Translations under genes and position numbers: made by a program
Shown: positions 59,138-64,000 of the stretch, piece by piece
How the letters are laid out: each line of letters opens with the position of its first letter
How positions within the stretch are numbered: the stretch's first letter is position 1
Notes under the pieces: model-generated
The model's database searches: none
What the model saw: the letters and a program-made list of their open reading frames with translations, nothing else
Told to the model about the DNA's origin: nothing
Origin: Geothermobacter hydrogeniphilus
GTDB lineage: Bacteria; Desulfobacterota; Desulfuromonadia; Desulfuromonadales; Geothermobacteraceae
Assembly (NCBI RefSeq): GCF_002093115.1
Contig: NZ_NAAD01000005.1
Span: 62,001 to 126,000 of the forward strand
Direction of reading: 5' to 3'
DNA length: 64,000 bases

Positions 59138-60420
59138 ACCCCAACGCGGCCGGTGATTCCCGCATCTACACCGCCCGGTACCTGCTGCCGATCTCTTCCC
59201 CACCGGTGGCGGGAGGCGCGATGCTGGTGACGGGGGAACAGATTGTCGCGGTCGGCCCTCTGAATGATCTCCGCGCCGCCGGCACCGCTGCCGAGGTGGT
59301 CGATTTCGGCGACAAGGTGTTGCTGCCGCCGCTGACCAACGCCCATACTCATCTTGAGTTGACCGATTTTCCGGCCTGGGCCGTCGAAGCGGGCGAGGAC
59401 GAACTGACCGGCGCAGAAGATTTTGTTGACTGGGTACTGCGCCTGGTACGGGTCAAACGGGCCCGGCCGGCGGAAGACTTCATGCCTGCGATCCAACGCG
59501 GCCTGCGCCTCTGCCTGGAATCCGGCACCGGCGTCATCGGTGACATTCTTTCCTTTCATTCGGCGGTTGACGCCTACCGTCAATCGCCCCTGCTCGGCAG
59601 TGTTTTTTTTGAAACCCTGGGGCGTGACCCGCAGCTGTTCAGTTCGCTGTTGGAAAGGATCGGCAAACGCCTCGACCGTTCTCCCTCGTCCTGCCTGTCA
59701 GCCGCCGTATCGCCGCATGCGCCCTACACCGTCGCCGCTGAACTGCTTCGCCGGGTTTTCTCTCTGGCCGCCGGCCACAGGTGCCCGGCCGCGATTCATC
59801 TCGCCGAATCGCCGGCCGAAAGCGAGCTGCTGCGCTCCGGGACCGGTCCGCTGGTCGACAGGCTCTATCCCCGGGCCGGCTGGTCGCCGCCGGCGCCGCC
59901 GGAGTGCGGTCTGTCGCCGGTGGCCTGGCTGGAAGAGCAGGGCGGGCTGCGTCCCGATATCCTGCTGGTGCATGGCGTCCAGGTTGATGCCGGGGATGTC
60001 GTGCGGCTGAAGCGACACGGCTCCGGTGTGGTTCTCTGCCCGCGTTCCAACGAGAAACTGCGGGTCGGTCGCGCTCCGGTTGAACTCTACCGGCGGACGG
60101 GCATTCCGCTGGCGCTCGGGACTGACAGCCTGGCCTCCAACGATTCTCTTTCCATGTGGGATGAGCTCGCCGCCGCGCGACGGATCTATGCCGATGCTCT
60201 CGACCCGGTCGATCTGCTGCGGGCGGCGACCCTCGGCGGGGCGCGGCTGCTCGGTGTCGATGCGCGTATCGGGACTCTTGAACCGGGGCGGGGAGCCCAC
60301 TTCCAGGTGGTTGATCTGCCGCCTGCCGCCAATCCCTCCGAACTGATCGAGGCACTGGTCGCCGAAGGCTGCCGACAACCGGTGTGGCAGCTCTACCTGC
60401 ACGGTCGGCCGCAGCTGTAA
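59134..60420 (+). CDS. Amidohydrolase (possible aminofutalosine deaminase)
   Basis: 428 residues of the metal-dependent amidohydrolase superfamily (ATZ/TRZ-like). Metal ligands: NAHTHLELTDF (about 69), SPHAPYTV, AIHLAESPAE, LLVHGVQVD and LGTDSLASNDSLSMWDE. The start is a TTG at 59134 (TTGA overlap with the panP stop; GGAGG four bases upstream); no ATG or GTG suits the N-terminus. Such proteins deaminate or dechlorinate heterocycles; in menaquinone synthesis through futalosine a member acts on aminofutalosine, which would fit an anaerobe, but no mqn gene is here, so the substrate is open. Confidence 0.78.
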   Translation: MNPNAAGDSRIYTARYLLPISSPPVAGGAMLVTGEQIVAVGPLNDLRAAGTAAEVVDFGDKVLLPPLTNAHTHLELTDFPAWAVEAGEDELTGAEDFVDWVLRLVRVKRARPAEDFMPAIQRGLRLCLESGTGVIGDILSFHSAVDAYRQSPLLGSVFFETLGRDPQLFSSLLERIGKRLDRSPSSCLSAAVSPHAPYTVAAELLRRVFSLAAGHRCPAAIHLAESPAESELLRSGTGPLVDRLYPRAGWSPPAPPECGLSPVAWLEEQGGLRPDILLVHGVQVDAGDVVRLKRHGSGVVLCPRSNEKLRVGRAPVELYRRTGIPLALGTDSLASNDSLSMWDELAAARRIYADALDPVDLLRAATLGGARLLGVDARIGTLEPGRGAHFQVVDLPPAANPSELIEALVAEGCRQPVWQLYLHGRPQL

Positions 60421-60503
60421 CCGACCTCCATTTTTCTCCCACGAAACAGATGATTCAGGTATAATGCCGTCCGCCCTGCAAACCGGGCCATGGAGTCTGA
60501 ACG

Positions 60504-60962
60504 ATGATGGAAGAAACCGGTACCGTGGTTGAACTGAGGCCCGGCGGCACGGCGATGGTTCTCTGCCGCAAGGGCAGCGCCTGCGGGCACTGCAGCGCCG
60601 CCGACAAGTGCGAGATGGGCCGCGATTCGGGGGAGCGCCTGGTCGAGACGCGCAACCAGGTGGGCGCGGACGTCGGTGATCAGGTCAGAATCAGTATCAG
60701 CAGCCGAACCTTCCTCAAGTCGTCCTTCCTGGTCTACATCGTCCCGCTGATCGTGCTGGTCATCGGTGCGGTTCTCGGCGGGCAGGTGTCGGCATGGATC
60801 GGCAAGGACCTTGACCCGAATCTGTTGTCCGCCGCCTTCGGTATTGCCGGGCTGGTGATCAGCCTGCTGGTCATCCGTGGTTATAATCGAAAACTTGAGC
60901 GTGAACGCTATCTGCCGCGCATTGTCGCCATTCTCGGCTCGGAACAGGATTATGGGCATTAA
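60504..60962 (+). CDS. RseC/MucC-like membrane protein (SoxR-reducing system family)
   Basis: 152 residues. The Cys-containing N-terminal part ([21 protein letters not shown]) is followed by two helices ([21 protein letters not shown] and [21 protein letters not shown]). This is the RseC/MucC pattern, a family tied to SoxR reduction through Rnf-like complexes or to sigma-E control in other bacteria. The four cysteines could bind a cluster. It overlaps smpB by 11 bases. Confidence 0.85.
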   Translation: MMEETGTVVELRPGGTAMVLCRKGSACGHCSAADKCEMGRDSGERLVETRNQVGADVGDQVRISISSRTFLKSSFLVYIVPLIVLVIGAVLGGQVSAWIGKDLDPNLLSAAFGIAGLVISLLVIRGYNRKLERERYLPRIVAILGSEQDYGH

Positions 60963-61404
60963 GGTTGTCGCCAACAACAAGAAGGCCTTCCACGATTACT
61001 TCATCGAGGAAAAATATGAAGCCGGGCTGGTCCTGCAGGGCACCGAGGTGAAATCGCTGCGCGAAGCGGCCGTCAATCTGCGCGACAGCTACTGCCGCAT
61101 CCGCGGCGGGGAAATCTTTGTCGAAAACATGCACATCAGCCCCTACGATTTCGGCAACCGCGAGAACCATGATCCGTTGCGCAGCCGCAAGCTGCTGCTG
61201 CATGCCGAAGAGATCCGCAAGCTGACCAAGAAGGTCGAGGAGAAGGGGCTCTCGCTGGTCCCGACCCGGCTCTACTTCAAGGAAGGCCGCGCCAAGCTGG
61301 AGATCGGTGTCGCCAGGGGCAAGAAGCTGCACGACAAGCGCCAGACGCTCAGGCAGAAGCAGGATGCCCGCGAAATGGCCCGCGCCATGCGTGGAAGGCT
61401 GTAA
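60952..61404 (+). CDS. smpB: SsrA-binding protein
   Basis: Binds tmRNA and enters the ribosomal A site during rescue of stalled ribosomes. 150 residues: [71 protein letters not shown], and the basic C-terminal tail ([28 protein letters not shown]). The ATG at 60952 lies within the end of the RseC-like gene. Its partner RNA gene ssrA is 211 bases downstream. Confidence 0.96.
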   Translation: MGIKVVANNKKAFHDYFIEEKYEAGLVLQGTEVKSLREAAVNLRDSYCRIRGGEIFVENMHISPYDFGNRENHDPLRSRKLLLHAEEIRKLTKKVEEKGLSLVPTRLYFKEGRAKLEIGVARGKKLHDKRQTLRQKQDAREMARAMRGRL

Positions 61405-61595
61405 GATGTGAGATGGGCGCTGCGCTGATGTGAGTTGTTAAGGTCAGAGGTCTGCGCTTTGGATCTGACGAGTTATCGGTCACGGATCACGAGGCACTGG
61501 TGTTCGCTTTTTAAAAAAACTTGTGGCATAATGAATTAACCGTAGAAGCGTGAGATGTAAGATGTTTTACCTCAGCGAAGCGCCCATCTCACATC
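61405..61595. repeat. 24-bp inverted repeats between smpB and ssrA
   Basis: GATGTGAGATGGGCGCTGCGCTGA-like sequence at 61405-61428 recurs as its reverse complement at 61572-61595 with 23 of 24 matching. The arms enclose 143 bp that include the probable ssrA promoter. The left arm begins one base after the smpB stop. Confidence 0.8.
61503..61532 (+). promoter_or_regulatory. Probable ssrA promoter
   Basis: TGGCATAAT (61524-61532) is an extended -10 box. TTCGCT (61503-61508) lies 18 bases upstream as a weak -35. The start would be about 75 bases before the mature tmRNA end, leaving a leader to be trimmed. Confidence 0.5.
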
Positions 61596-61615
61596 GACCA
61601 TCTAACAGCATTTAA

Positions 61616-61968
61616 GGGGGTGACTCGGTTTCGACGGGGATTGGAAGCTAAGGTCGCATGCCGGAGTGGGCTGGCTCCGTAAAAAAGCCCAACTCATACA
61701 AACGCCGATACTGACGTTCGTTACGCACTGGCCGCTTAATTAAGCGACCACGTTTCATGCTTTGTCGCCCATGCAGGGCATGAAACGTTAATTCAGTGGG
61801 CTAGTTTTCGCGGTTGCCTGTGACGCGGAGGCGAAATCCTAACAGGCTCCCCCGAAGGGAATCCTGTTCGTGGGAGTTCCGAGGGTTAAGCCAATACACG
61901 AACTAAGCATGTAGAAGCCTTATGTGAAAGATTTTCGGACGCGGGTTCGATTCCCGCCACCTCCACCA
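61616..61968 (+). ncRNA. ssrA: Transfer-messenger RNA (tmRNA)
   Basis: 353 nt. The 5' end GGGGGTGACTCGGTTTCGACGGG is the tmRNA hallmark, and GGGGGTG (61616-61622) pairs with CACCTCC before the encoded CCA (ending 61968; one wobble). A T-arm GCGGGTTCGATTCCCGC lies at about 61941-61957. The tag frame starts with the resume codon GCC at 61704 and ends with TAA at 61737-61739, giving ADTDVRYALAA, a normal tag ending in ALAA. It rescues stalled ribosomes together with SmpB. The 3' end is the probable attachment site of the element that follows. Confidence 0.95.
61940..61968. other. Probable integration (att) site in the 3' end of ssrA
   Basis: The T-arm and acceptor end of ssrA are a classical target for tyrosine recombinases, and an integrase gene lies 134 bases beyond it, on the same strand. 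The second att copy should repeat part of these bases beyond the right edge of the window; it cannot be seen here, so the exact crossover is unknown. Confidence 0.55.
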
Positions 61969-61975
61969 GTGACGA

Positions 61976-62020
61976 CCCTCTGGAATCACAACTATCTGTG
62001 GTTTCAGGGGGTTTTCCTTT
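61976..62020 (+). terminator. Hairpin after ssrA
   Basis: CCCTCTGGAA (61976-61985) can pair with TTTCAGGGGG (62002-62011) and is followed by TTTTCCTTTTT. It would end ssrA transcription, although it lies in element DNA if the integration model is right. Confidence 0.6.
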
Positions 62021-62102
62021 TTCTGTCAGTATCCTCCTGAAGTCCGGTCTGCAGGTTGTCCCAGAACTTTGCCACAAAGGCGGGAAGAAAGGACACCTCG
62101 AA

Positions 62103-63800
62103 ATGGCCCATGCGGCACACCTCTACAGGGTGGGGGAGACGTGGTATTTCAGGATCAGGTTCCCGGTCGACCTCAGACCCTTCTTCAAGAGAGACGAATT
62201 GAAAAGGACGCTCAGGACCAAGTCATTGACCTCAGCAAAACGCCTCCTTAAAATCTGGAACGTCAAGACAGAGAAGGTATTCACGCTGATGAGGACAGGC
62301 ATGTTGTCAGATGCTGAAATGAAGAGGCTGGTGGAAGGCTATATCAAGCACACTCTGGCTGAACACGATACCGAGAGGCTGAAGAGAGAAGGTGCCAGGG
62401 TAGGGGACAGACACATCTCAGAGGACACCGTGTTGGAGACTGATGATGGACCTGTGAGGGTGTCGCAGAGAGCTTTGTTTGACCCAGAGGTGGAGCATGT
62501 CAAGGAAGAACTGGAGAAGAACCGGTTTGACTATGTGTCTCAGCGACTGGATGAGTTCCTGCGGAAGAACAATCTGAAGGTGGATAAAGGCTCGGTGCAG
62601 TATCTTCAGCTTTGTCGAGACATTGCCTTGGCTCACGTCAATCAAATTCACCAGATAGACTGTCAGCGTGACATGGGGGACTTCAGTGACCCTTATTACC
62701 ACCTCTCAGCCAGTCAAGAAGAAAGACAACCGTTTGGAGTTGAAGGCTCCCCAAGAGGCGTCTTGCTGTCGGAACTGATTGAGAAGTACATTAAGGAGAA
62801 ATCTGCTCAGGAAAAGTGGACAGAAAAAAGCAAGGAACAGTGTGCAGAGCGTCTTGGATTGATGCTTGAAGTCATTGGTGACAGACCAGCAGGGAGTCTT
62901 ACAAGGGACGATGTTGTTGACTGTCTGGAGAAGCTGAAGCGTATTCCACGTCACAGAAAAAAGAAGCCTGAGTATCGTGACAAGACTGTAAGACAGCTAT
63001 TGTCTCTTAAGACAGTCCCTGACCCTCTTGGAGTCACTACAGTCAAGCATCACATGCAGTTGTTGAGTACGCTTCTCAGGTGGGCTGTGAAGGCTGGGCA
63101 TCTGGATAGAAATGTTGCTGAAGGGCTTGTTCCGAAAGACAGCAGGTCGCCGGATGAACAACGAAAAGCGTTTACCAGAGAAAACCTTCAGAAGCTCTAT
63201 GACTTGTTTATTGAGGCTCCTTGCAAGCTCACAAGTCATCTGTCGATAAACGAGGAAGAGAAGTGGATCCCTCTGATAGGCATGTTCTCAGGGATGAGGC
63301 TTGATGAGATATGCCAGCTTGACACGTCAGATGTAAGGCAGGTTGACGGTGTCTGGTGCTTTGATGTCAACAGGGAAGGCGATAAGAAGCTGAAAACGAA
63401 AGACAGCTCTGAACGTATGGTTCCTTTGCATCCCCATCTTATCGAGCTTGGCTTCCTTGAATATCATAACAGGGTTGAGGCAAAGAAGTTGTTTCCCGGT
63501 CTTAAGAAGGGACGAGACGGGTATTCAGGTGCTTACAGTAAGAAGTTCAAAAGGATCAAGGACCGGTACATTACTGATGACCCTAAACAGGTTTTTCACT
63601 CCCTGAGACATGCCTTCGTTGACAACCTGAAGCAGGGAGGGGAGGTTGAGACCAAGATAGGTGAACTTGTAGGTCACAGTCAAAAAGATTCAGTGACGAT
63701 GGGTCGATATGGCAAGCGATACAAGCCTCAGGTTCTCTTGGACACCATCAGGAGGCTGGACTATGGTCTTGAGTTGAAAGCTCCTGAAGGTAAGGATTAG
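62103..63800 (+). CDS. Tyrosine recombinase/integrase of an ssrA-inserted element
   Basis: 565 residues. An N-terminal region of the DUF6538 type (YRVGETWYFRIRFPVDLRPFFKRDELKRTLRTKSLTSAKRLL) and a SAM-like core-binding domain (about 220-330) precede the catalytic domain with R399 (SGMRLDEICQLD), H499 and R502 (HSLRHAF), H525 (GHSQKDSV) and Y536 (GRYGKRY): the complete RHRHY set. Codon use differs strongly from the rest of the window (frequent AGG/AGA arginine codons, lower GC), a sign of transfer. AAGGA lies 10 bases before ATG 62103; a longer upstream frame has no SD. The gene follows ssrA in the same direction, the usual arrangement of an ssrA-integrated island. Confidence 0.9.
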   Translation: MAHAAHLYRVGETWYFRIRFPVDLRPFFKRDELKRTLRTKSLTSAKRLLKIWNVKTEKVFTLMRTGMLSDAEMKRLVEGYIKHTLAEHDTERLKREGARVGDRHISEDTVLETDDGPVRVSQRALFDPEVEHVKEELEKNRFDYVSQRLDEFLRKNNLKVDKGSVQYLQLCRDIALAHVNQIHQIDCQRDMGDFSDPYYHLSASQEERQPFGVEGSPRGVLLSELIEKYIKEKSAQEKWTEKSKEQCAERLGLMLEVIGDRPAGSLTRDDVVDCLEKLKRIPRHRKKKPEYRDKTVRQLLSLKTVPDPLGVTTVKHHMQLLSTLLRWAVKAGHLDRNVAEGLVPKDSRSPDEQRKAFTRENLQKLYDLFIEAPCKLTSHLSINEEEKWIPLIGMFSGMRLDEICQLDTSDVRQVDGVWCFDVNREGDKKLKTKDSSERMVPLHPHLIELGFLEYHNRVEAKKLFPGLKKGRDGYSGAYSKKFKRIKDRYITDDPKQVFHSLRHAFVDNLKQGGEVETKIGELVGHSQKDSVTMGRYGKRYKPQVLLDTIRRLDYGLELKAPEGKD

Positions 63801-63856
63801 TCAATCTGTCATGACATGCCTCAACGATTAAAAAAAACTATGAAAGTGGAAAAAAT

Positions 63857-63898
63857 AAGGCCACCAGCTTGAGGGGAGAAAGCTGTTTTTGTGGCCTT
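63857..63898 (+). terminator. Compound hairpin after the integrase gene
   Basis: AAGGCCAC (63857-63864) pairs with GTGGCCTT (63891-63898), and inside it CAGCTT pairs with AAGCTG, leaving a TTTTT run on one side. Probably the end of integrase transcription. I see no gene in 63801-64000. Confidence 0.6.
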
Positions 63899-64000
63899 GG
63901 GTGGAGAAGAGTTGCGGGAAAGGTAGGTGGAGCATTTATGGTCAATCTGGAGGCTGTCTGCTGAATAGACATGACCTCCAGTGGGGAGTTTAGTGAAAGA

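Overview
The window looks like chromosomal DNA of a GC-rich Desulfuromonadales/Geobacter-type bacterium. Supporting evidence: a small multihaem cytochrome of the c3/c7 family, a homodimeric pyruvate dehydrogenase operon, a B12-dependent ribonucleotide reductase with NrdR boxes, a GeoRSP-type radical SAM/SPASM operon with a selenium-type YedE permease, a PanP-type aspartate decarboxylase, and a tmRNA whose tag reads ADTDVRYALAA. The assignment is inferred from gene content; no search was run.

Layout. Positions 1-9.2 kb hold a truncated gene, an ADP-ribosylglycohydrolase, the aceE-aceF-lpdA operon (minus strand), a tetrahaem cytochrome and a DUF4301 protein. Positions 9.3-13.7 kb hold a minus-strand signalling cluster: Cache-HAMP sensor without output domain, soluble PAS histidine kinase, receiver-PATAN regulator and two Roadblock/LC7-like proteins. 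Positions 14-16 kb carry glnB-glnA behind a sigma-54 promoter. Positions 16.9-28.8 kb form a long co-directional block: ABC ATPase, fused GldF/GldG permease, DUF4340, MoxR, DUF58, DUF4381, BatA, BatB/C, BatD. Positions 28.8-33 kb carry tag, a small membrane protein, a LysE exporter and nrdJ on the minus strand. Positions 33-35.6 kb have a GAF-GGDEF protein and an NtrC-family regulator.

Positions 35.7-44.6 kb are the most unusual part: an eleven-gene, tightly spaced plus-strand run. It contains a one-lobe binding-protein-like protein, two beta-helix proteins (one a lipoprotein), a PhnD-like lipoprotein, a TPR-like anchored protein, a YedE permease, PqqD, radical SAM/SPASM, a SPASM protein without the radical SAM motif, a class V PLP enzyme and a small lipoprotein. 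The last part matches the GeoRSP system, whose biochemical function I do not know to be established.

Positions 44.7-49.3 kb are housekeeping genes (PIN-PhoH, tsaD, DUF2062, rsmA, peptidyl-prolyl isomerase), followed by a 1569-residue NAD-glutamate dehydrogenase and a flavoredoxin-like protein. Positions 55.7-60.4 kb encode pantothenate synthesis (panB, panC, panP) and an amidohydrolase; panB lies between two arrays of 7-bp tandem repeats, and a third such array lies at 1.3 kb. The right end has an RseC-like protein, smpB, ssrA and a tyrosine recombinase with foreign codon use directly downstream of ssrA: the left edge of an integrated element that continues beyond the window. No tRNA, rRNA or CRISPR array was seen.
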